From positions 62,001 to 126,000 of the forward strand of contig VGUJ01000002.1 of assembly GCA_016874235.1 (NCBI GenBank): a DNA stretch of 64,000 nucleotides. Reading direction: 5' to 3'. A model generated the notes under the pieces. It searched no databases, had not been told where the DNA came from, and saw only the letters and a list, made by a program, of their open reading frames with translations. Origin of the DNA: Gammaproteobacteria bacterium (GTDB lineage: Bacteria > Pseudomonadota > Gammaproteobacteria > Steroidobacterales > Steroidobacteraceae). Shown piece after piece: positions 1 through 8,286 of the stretch. Position 1 is the stretch's first letter; the number at the start of each line of letters is the position of its first letter. The position numbers and the translations under genes were made by a program.

Positions 1-576
1 CGACTGAAACTCGTCCTGCAACCACAGACGCTCGTCGGTGTTTGAAATATGAGCGAACTCCGCTCCGACTGACCCGCAATACACATATTCGAGCGTCGCG
101 ATGATTTCGCGCAGTGTGGCGCGACCCGGAACGTTACCGACGCGACTGCCCGTGAAGAAAGGCGTATCCAGATCGCCCTCCGTCAGCCCGAAATAAGAGA
201 GCCCCAAGACCTTCGGTCGCTCTCGCTGCATGAGATTGAGTGGATCGAGTTTGGCGATCAGATGACCGCGGTTCGCGTAAATCTGTACGAGACGAGAGAC
301 CGCGCCCTGCTTCGCGCTGGCATCACCATCGAGCGCTGCGGCAACCGCGACGCCTACCTGTCGGGCGGTCTGCGCGCGCTCCGCGATCGCGTCCTGGATC
401 GCGCGGTGCGAACGCTCCGGCCCGGAGGGCTGAGGCATACGAGCAAAATAGTCACGCCAGGCGGCCGAGACCGACGCCGGGTCATTCAAGTATTGCTCGT
501 AGAGGGACTCGACGTAGTCGGCATTGCCGCCGTAAAGCGGAGAGGAAGCGAGTTGATCGCTGCGCGAAGCGCCCAT
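1..576 (-). CDS. sucA: 2-oxoglutarate dehydrogenase E1 component, N-terminal part (cut by window edge)
   Basis: The frame is open from the ATG at 576 to the window edge, giving 192 residues. The first residues (MGASRSDQL) are followed by the E1o N-terminal signature around YGGNADYVESLYEQYL, which in this family helps dock E1 to the E2 core. Further on, NRGHLIAKLDPL and YCGSVGAEFAHI match the conserved RGH..A.LDPL and CGxIGAEYMHI blocks of SucA. The enzyme decarboxylates 2-oxoglutarate with thiamine diphosphate in the TCA cycle. The catalytic domain lies beyond position 1. sucA is normally followed by sucB and lpd, so the operon should continue to the left. Identification rests on motif recall. 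Confidence 0.93.
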   Translation of the reverse strand, partial: MGASRSDQLASSPLYGGNADYVESLYEQYLNDPASVSAAWRDYFARMPQPSGPERSHRAIQDAIAERAQTARQVGVAVAAALDGDASAKQGAVSRLVQIYANRGHLIAKLDPLNLMQRERPKVLGLSYFGLTEGDLDTPFFTGSRVGNVPGRATLREIIATLEYVYCGSVGAEFAHISNTDERLWLQDEFQS

Positions 577-611
577 GTGTGACACAAACCCCCGAAACCG
601 TCGAAAGTCCG

Positions 612-633
612 CCATTCTACCCGAAGGGTATGG
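612..633 (-). terminator. Possible hairpin between tRNA-Arg and sucA
   Basis: Read on the minus strand, CCAT-ACCC-TTC-GGGT-AGA-ATGG can fold into a short stem with a small bulge. It lies downstream of tRNA-Arg and its duplicated end and upstream of sucA. There is no T-run after it, so it is at best a weak or Rho-assisted terminator, or a processing site. A sucA promoter should also lie near here, but I see no convincing -35/-10 pair. Confidence 0.3.
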
Positions 634-646
634 CAAGGTTGGGTCA

Positions 647-678
647 TGGCGCCCCCGGCCGGAGTTGAACCGACGACC
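647..678 (-). repeat. 32-bp direct copy of the tRNA-Arg 3' end
   Basis: Positions 647-678 are identical to 715-746, the last 32 bases of the tRNA-Arg(CCU) gene (CCA, acceptor 3' strand, T-arm and part of the variable region). Only 36 bp separate the two copies. Such 3'-end duplications are the usual footprint of a tyrosine-recombinase integrative element that used the tRNA as attachment site. No integrase lies between the copies, so this would be a scar. Partial tandem duplication of the tRNA is the alternative. Confidence 0.8.
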
Positions 679-714
679 ATGAAGTGCCCCGATAAGCGGA
701 GACTCAGGAGGTAG

Positions 715-790
715 TGGCGCCCCCGGCCGGAGTTGAACCGACGACCTACCGCTTAGGAGGCGGTCGCTCTATCCACTGAGCTACGGGGGC
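715..790 (-). tRNA. tRNA-Arg (anticodon CCU)
   Basis: On the minus strand the gene starts GCCCCCGTAGCTCAG and ends in an encoded CCA. The acceptor stem is GCCCCCG/CGGGGGC. The anticodon arm is ACCGC-CTCCTAA-GCGGT, placing CCU at positions 34-36, which reads AGG. The T-loop is GTTCAACTC. It is 76 nt including CCA. It lies 21 bp downstream of tRNA-Ala, probably in the same transcript. Confidence 0.95.
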
Positions 791-811
791 AGACCCGGCA
801 TCCGAGGGAAA

Positions 812-887
<76 letters not shown>

Positions 888-927
888 ACACGAGGGCGGC
901 GATTCTAGCACCACCCCATCAGTGATT

Positions 928-947
928 TTATATCGATCCGATATAAT
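928..947 (+). promoter_or_regulatory. PadR-type operator overlapping a -10 box
   Basis: A perfect inverted repeat TTATATCG-ATC-CGATATAA spans 928-946. A consensus -10 hexamer TATAAT (942-947) lies over its right arm. Only seven bases separate this box from the ATG at 955. AT-rich palindromes ending in ATAT/CGATAT are typical PadR autoregulatory sites, so binding would block RNA polymerase directly. The -35 is poor. Confidence 0.7.
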
Positions 948-954
948 TTTGCCC

Positions 955-1470
955 ATGGATGCCAAAACACTCTGTCTCGGCCTGCTCTCTTTCGGTGAAG
1001 CGAGCGGGTATGACCTCAAACAACACGCCGAGTCGGCGGGCGATCATTTTTTCGCCTCAGGGTTCGGATCGATTTATCCCGCGCTGTCCGCTTTGATGAA
1101 AAATGGACTCATCGAGCGTGTGTCGAAACCTCGCGAAGGGCGTCGAGATCGAAAGGTTTACCGCATCACCCCTGCAGGCCGCTCGGAACTCATTCACCTG
1201 CTCTCGCTCGTGGAGCCGCGTCACGTACTTCGATCGGATCTGTTCGCGCTTCTTTACTTCTCTCATCTCGTGACGCCGGAGCGCATCACCCAAGTGATTG
1301 ATGAACGCCTCATCGCAATCCGTGCAGATCTCGGGGCGACCAAGCGCTCCGATACGACGCTCAAGCATCCAAGCCCGCCGAGCGTCCGATTCGTGAGTGG
1401 CCTCAAGAAGGCTCTCTTCGAAACGACTCTCCACTATTTTCGCGAAAATCGGGCATTGCTCGAACGCTGA
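955..1470 (+). CDS. PadR family transcriptional regulator
   Basis: The 171-residue protein opens with a PadR winged helix: LCLGLLSFGEASGYDLKQH, then GSIYPALSALMKNGLIER and the wing GRRDRKVYRITPAGRSEL (residues about 5-80). The C-terminal half is a helical dimerisation segment. PadR proteins are dimeric repressors, many of phenolic-acid or efflux genes, and usually repress themselves. The ATG at 955 was preferred over an upstream GTG because homology starts there and the -10 box sits just in front of it. No Shine-Dalgarno precedes it. The target genes are unknown; the divergent neighbours are tRNAs. Confidence 0.85.
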   Translation: MDAKTLCLGLLSFGEASGYDLKQHAESAGDHFFASGFGSIYPALSALMKNGLIERVSKPREGRRDRKVYRITPAGRSELIHLLSLVEPRHVLRSDLFALLYFSHLVTPERITQVIDERLIAIRADLGATKRSDTTLKHPSPPSVRFVSGLKKALFETTLHYFRENRALLER

Positions 1471-1495
1471 ACCTACGCCCAAGCTCAATGATCGA

Positions 1496-2035
1496 TCAGT
1501 AGCGAAGCCTCAATAGGGACGGCGGATCATGATCCCCGATTATGACGATGAACAGTGCGTCGTACTCGTCGTCACGCAAAGCGACGGACTCACGCCCTCT
1601 CGTCAGTAAAGAAATCATTTCCGGCACCGTATTCGAGTGACCGACGATCAAAATAGTCTGGCCCACATGCTCTTTGAGCGATCGCTCAAGCAGTGCGTTG
1701 ACCGCTCGACCCGGATAAATCTCTGCAGCGAGACCGAGTGAGTCCGTAATAGGTTCGGCGGTCTCCTTCGCTCGGCGCGTATCGCTCACATACACCGCCG
1801 CGACGCCGACATCGCGCAATACACGACCGAGGCGGCGCGCTCGCTCTTGCCCGATATAACTCAGCGGAGGATCTTGAGCGGCATCATTCGACTTCTCCGC
1901 ATGGCGCACCACGATCAACGTGGTGGGTTTTACAGTCGAAACAGGCTCTGCTCGCGCGGCATCCGCAAGCAGGGCCATCGTGACCCCGATGACGGTGATC
2001 AAGAAAAGCAAACTTTTGACGTACTCACGGGCCAT
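1496..2035 (-). CDS. Exported histidine phosphatase family protein (RHG motif)
   Basis: The 179-residue protein begins with a hydrophobic signal peptide (LLFLITVIGVTMALLADAARA). The phosphoglycerate-mutase/histidine-phosphatase signature follows: VVRHAEKS with R44-H45 as phospho-acceptor motif, DTRRAKETAEP around residue 85, and VGHSNT with the second catalytic His133. Size and order fit small SixA-like or periplasmic phosphatases. The substrate (sugar phosphate, phosphohistidine, polyphosphate) cannot be inferred. The gene stands alone between a convergent padR and the divergent desaturase gene. Confidence 0.82.
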   Translation of the reverse strand: MAREYVKSLLFLITVIGVTMALLADAARAEPVSTVKPTTLIVVRHAEKSNDAAQDPPLSYIGQERARRLGRVLRDVGVAAVYVSDTRRAKETAEPITDSLGLAAEIYPGRAVNALLERSLKEHVGQTILIVGHSNTVPEMISLLTRGRESVALRDDEYDALFIVIIGDHDPPSLLRLRY

Positions 2036-2073
2036 GCCTGCGCAGTGTATCGACTTCCGGCTATAGTCGCGGC

Positions 2074-3189
2074 GTGAACCCCATCGTCTACGCCATTCCA
2101 GTTTTCATGGCCTCGATCCTGCTCGAGGCGTGGATCGCACATCGCCGAGGCGTCGCGACCTACGACATTCCCGATGCCATCACGAGCCTGAACTTCGGAA
2201 TTCTGAGTCAGTTATCGGGCGTCTTCGTTCGAGTGATCACGTTTGGAATCTATTTTTGGGTTTTCGATAACCTGCGCATCCACACGTTCTCCACCGACTC
2301 ACTTTGGGTCTGGGTGTTCGCGCTGATCGGGTATGACTTCATTTATTACTGGGTCCATCGTTGCGGGCATGAGATCAATCTCATGTGGTCCGCTCATCAG
2401 GTTCATCACTCGTCGGAGTATTTCAACCTCTCGACGGCCCTGCGCCAGACGTCGACGGGCGCTTTTGCCTCATTTCCGTTTTATCTGCCGATGGCGCTGC
2501 TCGGCGTCCCTCCCATCGTCTTCGGAACGGTCGCACTCATCGATTTGCTGTATCAGTATTGGGTACATACCGAACTTGTCCGCAAACTCGGCTGGGTGGA
2601 TCGGGTGTTCGTGACACCCTCGAACCACCGCGTCCATCACGGTCAAAACGACTACTGCATCGATCGCAATTACGGCGGGATCTTCATCATCTGGGACCGC
2701 CTCTTCTGCACGTTCGCAGAGGAACGGGATAACGAGCCGGTGGTCTACGGCATCCGCAAACCGCTCGCGAGTTACAACCCGGTCTGGGGCAATCTCAACG
2801 TCTACGCCGACGTCATTCAAAAATCTTTGAACGTAGGATCGCCATTCGCTGCAATCAAAATCTGGTTTGATTCACCCGGCGGCCGTGGAGCCACCCTGCC
2901 CCATCTCGATCCGAAGAGCGTCAAAAAGTTTAGTACGGATACCTCGCAAGCCGTGCAACGTTATGCCGTCGCACAGTACGCACTCCTCGCTGTCGTCGTG
3001 ACGTATTTTCTCGCCATCGCACCAACGCTCACCTTGCAAGATCGAGTCATCTGGGCGATCGCCATCACATTTTCGGCGATGAGTCTCGGCTGGCTTCTCG
3101 AAGGGCGACGCTTTGCCCGGCATGTTGAAATCGTGAGACTTTTCACCCTAGGCGCAGTGATCGCTTCGTTCGCTCTGCCGAGCCTTTGA
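2074..3189 (+). CDS. Sterol desaturase / fatty acid hydroxylase family membrane protein
   Basis: This 371-residue polytopic membrane protein has the three histidine clusters of the di-iron hydroxylase superfamily: HRCGH (95-99), HQVHH (108-112) and NHRVHH (184-189). N-terminal hydrophobic helices precede the clusters and two further TM helices follow after residue 300. The family inserts oxygen into or desaturates lipids and sterols at the membrane using O2. The start is GTG at 2074, 38 bp from the divergent phosphatase start. The last 42 bases overlap the end of the AraC remnant on the other strand. Which lipid it acts on is unknown. Confidence 0.85.
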   Translation: MNPIVYAIPVFMASILLEAWIAHRRGVATYDIPDAITSLNFGILSQLSGVFVRVITFGIYFWVFDNLRIHTFSTDSLWVWVFALIGYDFIYYWVHRCGHEINLMWSAHQVHHSSEYFNLSTALRQTSTGAFASFPFYLPMALLGVPPIVFGTVALIDLLYQYWVHTELVRKLGWVDRVFVTPSNHRVHHGQNDYCIDRNYGGIFIIWDRLFCTFAEERDNEPVVYGIRKPLASYNPVWGNLNVYADVIQKSLNVGSPFAAIKIWFDSPGGRGATLPHLDPKSVKKFSTDTSQAVQRYAVAQYALLAVVVTYFLAIAPTLTLQDRVIWAIAITFSAMSLGWLLEGRRFARHVEIVRLFTLGAVIASFALPSL

Positions 3190-3525
3190 GGGCTTTATGG
3201 GGGGGGATATCGCACCCTCCCGAATCTCCGTCGGCGTCAGCCCATGACGCTCACGAAACGCCTTGGCGAAATTCGCGGGCGTCGAGTACCCGAGCGCATC
3301 ACTGATCGCCGAGATCGGTAACTGGGTGTCGCACAACATCTCGTAGGCTCGACGGAAGCGCTCTTCACGCAACCACGCGAACACGGCTTGACCGCACAAC
3401 GCCTGAAAAGCCTCACCGAGTTTTCGACGATTGCTGCCCACGCGCACCGCTAACTCATCAAGGGACGGGGGCGAATCGATCGACTCCCGCAAGATTCGCT
3501 GGGCGGAGACGACGAGCTGGTCGAT
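3148..3525 (-). pseudogene. AraC-family regulator, C-terminal remnant
   Basis: The frame encodes an almost complete AraC double helix-turn-helix (LDELAVRVGSNRRKLGEAF, then ISAISDALGYSTPANFAKAF, ending RHGLTPTEIR). It lacks the N-terminal effector domain of usual full-length members (about 300 residues). Homology starts right after an in-frame TAG (3526-3528 on the minus strand), and the codons before it have no ATG in context. The space where the N-terminus should be is taken by the divergent MBL gene at 3589. The only starts in frame are rare codons such as TTG at 3492. I read it as a decayed regulator; a small standalone DNA-binding protein is possible. Confidence 0.65.
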
Positions 3526-3588
3526 CTACACCTCGGCCGCTCCCGCCGCTGACCGACTCGGTTCGGCGGGATCGGGTAGTCTGGGGCG

Positions 3589-4671
3589 ATGACCAGACTG
3601 CCCCGGCGCCTGTGGTTCACGATCCTCGGTCTCTCCGCCACGGCCCTGCTGATCTGGGTGTTTAGCGGGGCACTCGCGGAGCGGCTCATTTTCAGGGTGA
3701 TCGAGCGCGCGGCCTCGACCGCAGACCCCGCTCAAGGACTACCCGATGGTCTTCATGTCGGGTTGTGCGGGACCGGTTCCCCGATGACCGACCCCCGGCA
3801 CAGCGGTCCCTGCACTGCTGTCCTCGCCGGTCATCGGCTCTTCATAGTCGATGCGGGCCCAGGCAGCGCCGCAACCCTCAACCGCATGCTGCTGAACCCC
3901 GGTCGGGTGGAGGCCGTGCTACTGACCCATTTTCACGGGGACCATATGGGTGGACTCGGTGACCTCGCCCTGCAACGCTGGGTCGCCGCCTCCGCGGAGT
4001 CACCTCTTGAGGTGCACGGCCCGATCGGGGTCAAAACCGTGGTCGAGGGCATCACCCTCGCCTACTCCACCGATAACGATTACCGAATCGCGCACCACGG
4101 CGAACGAATCGTTCCCTCAGGCGGTCGCGGTCTATCCGCCAAAGAATTCTTGATGGGCCAGGGCGACCGAACAGTCATCATCGATTCACCTTCTCTCAAG
4201 GTCACTGCGTTTCTCGTCGATCACGGTCCGGTCAAACCCGCCGTGGGTTATCGCTTCGACTATAAGGGTCGCAGCGTCGTCATCAGCGGCGATACTCGGG
4301 CGAGCGCTGCGGTCGAGCGCGAATCAAAGAATGTAGACCTCTTGATCCATGAGGGACTCTCACCGCGACTCGTCGCCTTGATGGAAAGCGGTTTCGCCCG
4401 GCATGCGCGAACCGCGTATGCACAAGTCATGGCCGATATTCGGAACTACCACACCTCACCGGAAGACGCCGCGGAAATCGCTCAGCGCGCAGGGGTTCGA
4501 ATGCTCGTGTTCAACCACATTGTCCCACCTCTTCCGAGCCGGATGTTGGACGTACGGTTTCTGGGCGACGCTTCTGCGCGCTTTGACGGGCCCATACGCG
4601 TCGGTGTCGACGGGGATTGGTTCTCCCTCCCGGCCGGCACAACAAGCATTGAAGTCGATTCCCGACCGTGA
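3589..4671 (+). CDS. Membrane-anchored MBL-fold metallohydrolase (AtsA/RNase Z-like)
   Basis: The 360-residue protein starts with a single hydrophobic anchor (residues 8-30), then a metallo-beta-lactamase domain. The motif LLTHFHGDHMGG carries H114, H116, D118 and H119. Downstream metal ligands include the DHGP, SGDTR and FNHIVPP blocks. The GLCGTGSP start of the domain resembles the AtsA-type branch. It overlaps the next gene by GTGA, so the two are translationally coupled. It shares an operon with an FGly sulfatase, which suggests a sulfate-ester or related hydrolytic role. That link is inference. Confidence 0.8.
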   Translation: MTRLPRRLWFTILGLSATALLIWVFSGALAERLIFRVIERAASTADPAQGLPDGLHVGLCGTGSPMTDPRHSGPCTAVLAGHRLFIVDAGPGSAATLNRMLLNPGRVEAVLLTHFHGDHMGGLGDLALQRWVAASAESPLEVHGPIGVKTVVEGITLAYSTDNDYRIAHHGERIVPSGGRGLSAKEFLMGQGDRTVIIDSPSLKVTAFLVDHGPVKPAVGYRFDYKGRSVVISGDTRASAAVERESKNVDLLIHEGLSPRLVALMESGFARHARTAYAQVMADIRNYHTSPEDAAEIAQRAGVRMLVFNHIVPPLPSRMLDVRFLGDASARFDGPIRVGVDGDWFSLPAGTTSIEVDSRP

Positions 4672-5843
4672 GCGCCGTGCGAATACAGATCGGGCGTCAC
4701 GTGGCCCGTTTTTTGACCAGCGAGACGCGGCTTGAAGCACGGCGTCATCTGAAATCTTTGGGGCGTCGTTTAGTCGGAAAAGCTCCCACGGCCCATTACT
4801 TCCATCAGTTTGACGATCCATACAGCGAGCTGGCGGCTTCACAACTCGATCGACTCCGAGACGAGTACTCGATCCACATCGAGTGCCACGCCGTGCCTCA
4901 CCCCGACCCGGCTGCTGCACCGCAGCCCGAAGCGCTTCGCGACTGGTCGCGACGAGACGTCGCCCTTCTCGCAACCCGAATGGGTCTCGCGCGACCTGGA
5001 AATGGTGTTGCGCCAAGCGATCTTCGCTCTGATGCAACGTCGCTTGAGCATGGCCGCGCGCTGCGCGAGCGTTTGGGCCATTACCTGGGCGCCACGTTTT
5101 TCTTTGAGGGTGAATGGTATTGGGGCATCGATCGACTGCACTATCTCGAATCCCGATTGGCCAAAGCCGGACTCGCGCCGCAGGCGCGGTCACAGAGTCC
5201 TCTGACCCCTCCGGAACTACGACTCGCGCCGCTCGAACACCCTTCGGACGCCAAACAATCCCCTCCGACGGTGGAGTTTTTCTGCTCGCTGCGCAGTCCG
5301 TACACCTGGCTCGCAGTCCCACGCATCCGAAGACTCGCCAGACACTACGGCGCCACCCTCCAACTCAAGTTCGTTCTGCCCATGGTGATGCGAGGTCTCC
5401 CCATCCCGCTCGCCAAACGTTTTTACATCCTCGCAGACGCCAAGCGCGAGGCGACTCGCTTAGCGCTTCCCTTCGGCGATGTAGCGGACCCAGTGGGGCG
5501 GCCTGCCGAGCGAGGTCTCGCTGTACTGAATCATGCAATCCAACGCGGTGTCGGCGAAGAGTTTCTCGAGTCGTTTTTGCGTGGGGTCTTCGCCGAAGGG
5601 ATCGATGCCGGCAGCACGCGAGGTCTTGGGCGAATTGCACAGCGCGCCGGTTTAGACCGCTCGATCGTCCGCAACGCGCTGTCAGATGAGTCCTGGCGCA
5701 CGGTTGCAGAACATCATCGCAACGAACTTTTATCGACGGGTCTCTGGGGCGTGCCGAGTTTTCGTGTGTCGGGTTTGCCGGCGTATTGGGGGCAGGATAG
5801 GCTGTGGTGCCTCGAGGATGATTTGATTCGCCATCTGACATGA
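4668..5843 (+). CDS. Two-domain DsbA / 2-hydroxychromene-2-carboxylate isomerase-like protein
   Basis: This 391-residue protein appears to hold two thioredoxin-fold DSBA-like units. The first spans residues about 40-180 (HYFHQFDDPYSELAA). The second, from about 200 (VEFFCSLRSPYTWLAVPRI), ends with LWGVPSFRVSGLPAYWGQDRL, the cis-Pro region and C-terminal signature of HCCA isomerases. There is no CxxC, so it is unlikely to be a disulfide oxidase; HCCA-isomerase relatives use glutathione without one. GTG start at 4668 overlaps the upstream stop by 4 nt, and the stop overlaps the sulfatase start. Substrate unknown. Confidence 0.78.
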   Translation: MSAVRIQIGRHVARFLTSETRLEARRHLKSLGRRLVGKAPTAHYFHQFDDPYSELAASQLDRLRDEYSIHIECHAVPHPDPAAAPQPEALRDWSRRDVALLATRMGLARPGNGVAPSDLRSDATSLEHGRALRERLGHYLGATFFFEGEWYWGIDRLHYLESRLAKAGLAPQARSQSPLTPPELRLAPLEHPSDAKQSPPTVEFFCSLRSPYTWLAVPRIRRLARHYGATLQLKFVLPMVMRGLPIPLAKRFYILADAKREATRLALPFGDVADPVGRPAERGLAVLNHAIQRGVGEEFLESFLRGVFAEGIDAGSTRGLGRIAQRAGLDRSIVRNALSDESWRTVAEHHRNELLSTGLWGVPSFRVSGLPAYWGQDRLWCLEDDLIRHLT

Positions 5844-7525
5844 CACGTCGATTTCGCCTGGGACTCATCGTCGTTGCGATCTTTGTAACGCTCTCCGCCG
5901 TCTTTTTCTGGGCGGGTGGACGAACGGGCCTTGCACTCTGGGTCACAAAGTACGTACTGCATCAAGAGGGCGCACCCTTTCGTGAGATCACGTGGCGACG
6001 CGGTCCCGACACGGCGCCTCCAGCCAACGCGTCGACAACCGGCAAAAGAAAACCCAACGTCATTCTCATCGTCGTCGATGATCTCGGCTATGACGATCTG
6101 ACCGTACTCGGCACGGGCGTCGCCGAAGGGCGAGTCGGCACCCCAAACATCGATAGCCTCGCAAAAGGCGGCGTAAGATTCGACGCCGCATACTCTGGCA
6201 ACGCCACCTGTGCCCCCTCTCGTGCGGCCATCATGACGGGTCGATACGCCACACGCTTCGGCTTCGAGTTTACGCCTGCCCCCAAGGCCTTCATGAAATT
6301 TATCTCGTCGGGAATCAATCGAAATCCTGAAGATCCCCCGCCCAGGTATTTCGCGGAGCGCGAGGCCGGTCAGCCGCCCGTCGATGAGATGGGCCTGCCC
6401 ACGAGCGAGATCACCATTGCGAAGCTCTTGCAGTCTGAGGGCTATCACACGGTGCAGATCGGCAAGTGGCACCTTGGTGACAGCCCGAAGTACCGAGCGT
6501 ACGCCCATGGATTCGATGAATCTTTGAGTCTGCAATACGGCGCTGCCATGTACCTACCGGAGGATGACCCAAGGGTGGTGACGGCCGTCGCTCAAAAAGA
6601 TCTGATCTCGAAGTTCATCGTGGCCAACGAGCCGTGGGGCATTCGGTTCAATGATGGCGAGGTCTTCAAACCCGATCGATATCTCACCGACTACCTCACC
6701 GATGAGGCGATTCGAGTCGTCGATGCGAATCGTCACCGGCCGTTTCTTCTTTACCTCGCCTACAACGCTCCACACACGCCACTGCAAGCCTCTCGCGAGG
6801 ACTACGACGCCCTGCCCTTCATAGAAAATCACACCCTTCGGGTCTATGCCGCCATGTTGCGCTCACTCGATCGGAACATCGGGCGACTGTTGGCCTCGCT
6901 CCGCGAACGCGGTCTCGACGAGAATACCTTGGTAGTTTTCACGAGTGACAACGGCGCGCCCCACTACGCCGGCGTTGGGCATCGTAATCAGCCGTATCGA
7001 GGCTGGAAAGCCACCTATTTCGAAGGCGGAATCCGGGTGCCGTTTTTCATGCGATGGCCAGCAGCTCTGCCTGAGGGACGTATCGCAACCGGTCCCGCTG
7101 CGCATTTCGATATCTTCTCGACGATCGCTGCAGCAGCAGGTGCCAATCCGCCGAGCGATCGCATCATCGACGGTGTGAATCTGCTTCCGTTCGCGCGCGG
7201 CGACCAGGAGGGACGACCTCACGAGTCGCTGTATTGGCGGACGGACGACTATCTCACGATGCGTCTCGGCGACTGGAAACTTCAGACAAGTCGACTTTCG
7301 GGACGGATCTGGCTCTTCGACCTCGCGAGCGACCCCACGGAACAATTCAATCTCGTCGATCGCGAGCCGGGTCGAGTGGCCGACATGACCGCACGACTCG
7401 AAGCGTTCAATCGACAACAGGCTGCGCCGCTCTGGCAGTCTCTCGCAGCGAATTCGGTGCCCATCGATCGAACGCTGCAAGAACCTGCACAACCGAACGA
7501 GGACTTCGTTTACTTCTCTAACTGA
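5840..7525 (+). CDS. Formylglycine-type sulfatase
   Basis: The 561-residue protein begins with a TM/signal segment (residues 5-27), followed by the sulfatase metal-binding start PNVILIVVDDLGYDD. The FGly-modification motif C124-A-P-S-R...MTGRY carries the Cys that is converted to formylglycine. Later blocks IGKWHLGD, YNAPHTPLQ and FTSDNGAPHYAG contribute the substrate and Ca2+ site. Activity needs a maturase encoded elsewhere. It would hydrolyse sulfate esters in the periplasm or at the membrane. It ends the three-gene operon with ATGA coupling and overlaps the convergent aroD by 16 bp. Confidence 0.92.
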   Translation: MTRRFRLGLIVVAIFVTLSAVFFWAGGRTGLALWVTKYVLHQEGAPFREITWRRGPDTAPPANASTTGKRKPNVILIVVDDLGYDDLTVLGTGVAEGRVGTPNIDSLAKGGVRFDAAYSGNATCAPSRAAIMTGRYATRFGFEFTPAPKAFMKFISSGINRNPEDPPPRYFAEREAGQPPVDEMGLPTSEITIAKLLQSEGYHTVQIGKWHLGDSPKYRAYAHGFDESLSLQYGAAMYLPEDDPRVVTAVAQKDLISKFIVANEPWGIRFNDGEVFKPDRYLTDYLTDEAIRVVDANRHRPFLLYLAYNAPHTPLQASREDYDALPFIENHTLRVYAAMLRSLDRNIGRLLASLRERGLDENTLVVFTSDNGAPHYAGVGHRNQPYRGWKATYFEGGIRVPFFMRWPAALPEGRIATGPAAHFDIFSTIAAAAGANPPSDRIIDGVNLLPFARGDQEGRPHESLYWRTDDYLTMRLGDWKLQTSRLSGRIWLFDLASDPTEQFNLVDREPGRVADMTARLEAFNRQQAAPLWQSLAANSVPIDRTLQEPAQPNEDFVYFSN

Positions 7526-8286
7526 CGAACGGTTTCGAGAATCTCTCGCAAGGTTTCGATCGGTAATTGGCCGGGAGCAGAGCTTTTTTCGCTGGCGGCA
7601 AACGTCAGCGCGGAGCCGAAGAAACCGCCGAACACCCGCGTCACCACCCCTAAGGAGCCCATCGCCATCGTGATGAGCGGCACCGGCAACGTTCGAGCAG
7701 CGCGCTCCGTCGCAGACAGTAAGCGGATCACGTCGGTCATCGTATCCGGCATCACCGCCAACTTGGCTACATCCGCTCCGACTTCCACTGCACGTGCGAG
7801 TAAGCCAATGATCTCGTCCTCGGACGGAGTACCGTCGAAATGGTGTGAGGAGACGATGACCTGAACGTCATTCTGGTGAGCGGCTTCTATGACGGCCTCG
7901 ACGAGGTTCGCAGGCCACGATAACTCGACGTCGATGAACTCAAAACTCTTCGATTCGGCCACTCTTATTAGCAAGGGTCCTACTGCGGTCGGTTCAAGAT
8001 CGGTCTTTGCGCCACCCTCGACCTCAGAGCGCAGCGTGAAGATCAACGGACGCTCGCCCGCCGCAGCACGCAATCGCGAGGCGGCTGCGAACACCTCGTT
8101 TTCAGAATTGACCGCGCGAAAATGATCGACCCGCCACTCGATAACATCGGGGGCTAGAGCAACGAGCGAACCCAAATCAACATCGAGTGTCGCAAGATCA
8201 GCCGTCATCAGCGATAGACAAACAGCCGGCTCACGGCCGTTACCGAGCGTTTTCCCACGGACTGAAAGCGGTCGGAAACTCGTCAT
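7510..8286 (-). CDS. aroD: 3-dehydroquinate dehydratase, type I
   Basis: The 258-residue protein matches AroD along its length. It has EWRVD (E50, R52), the Schiff-base Lys175 in DVAKLAVMP and the catalytic His148 in SSHHF, where the usual HDF reads HHF. GELR-type phosphate contacts are R86 in TLRS and the C-terminal MG-SLGVVTRVFGGFFGS block. It makes 3-dehydroshikimate in the shikimate pathway. It overlaps gltS by ATGA, an uncommon pairing that suggests coupled translation. Confidence 0.9.
   Translation of the reverse strand: MTSFRPLSVRGKTLGNGREPAVCLSLMTADLATLDVDLGSLVALAPDVIEWRVDHFRAVNSENEVFAAASRLRAAAGERPLIFTLRSEVEGGAKTDLEPTAVGPLLIRVAESKSFEFIDVELSWPANLVEAVIEAAHQNDVQVIVSSHHFDGTPSEDEIIGLLARAVEVGADVAKLAVMPDTMTDVIRLLSATERAARTLPVPLITMAMGSLGVVTRVFGGFFGSALTFAASEKSSAPGQLPIETLREILETVRQLEK

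Noticed and set aside
240-680. Overlapping frames over the sucA start on both strands
   Set aside because: They are low-complexity Arg/Pro-rich translations; the SucA frame explains the region.
4456-5322. 288-codon frame on the minus strand against the DsbA-like gene
   Set aside because: Arg-rich composition with no family pattern; antisense shadow of a GC-rich gene.
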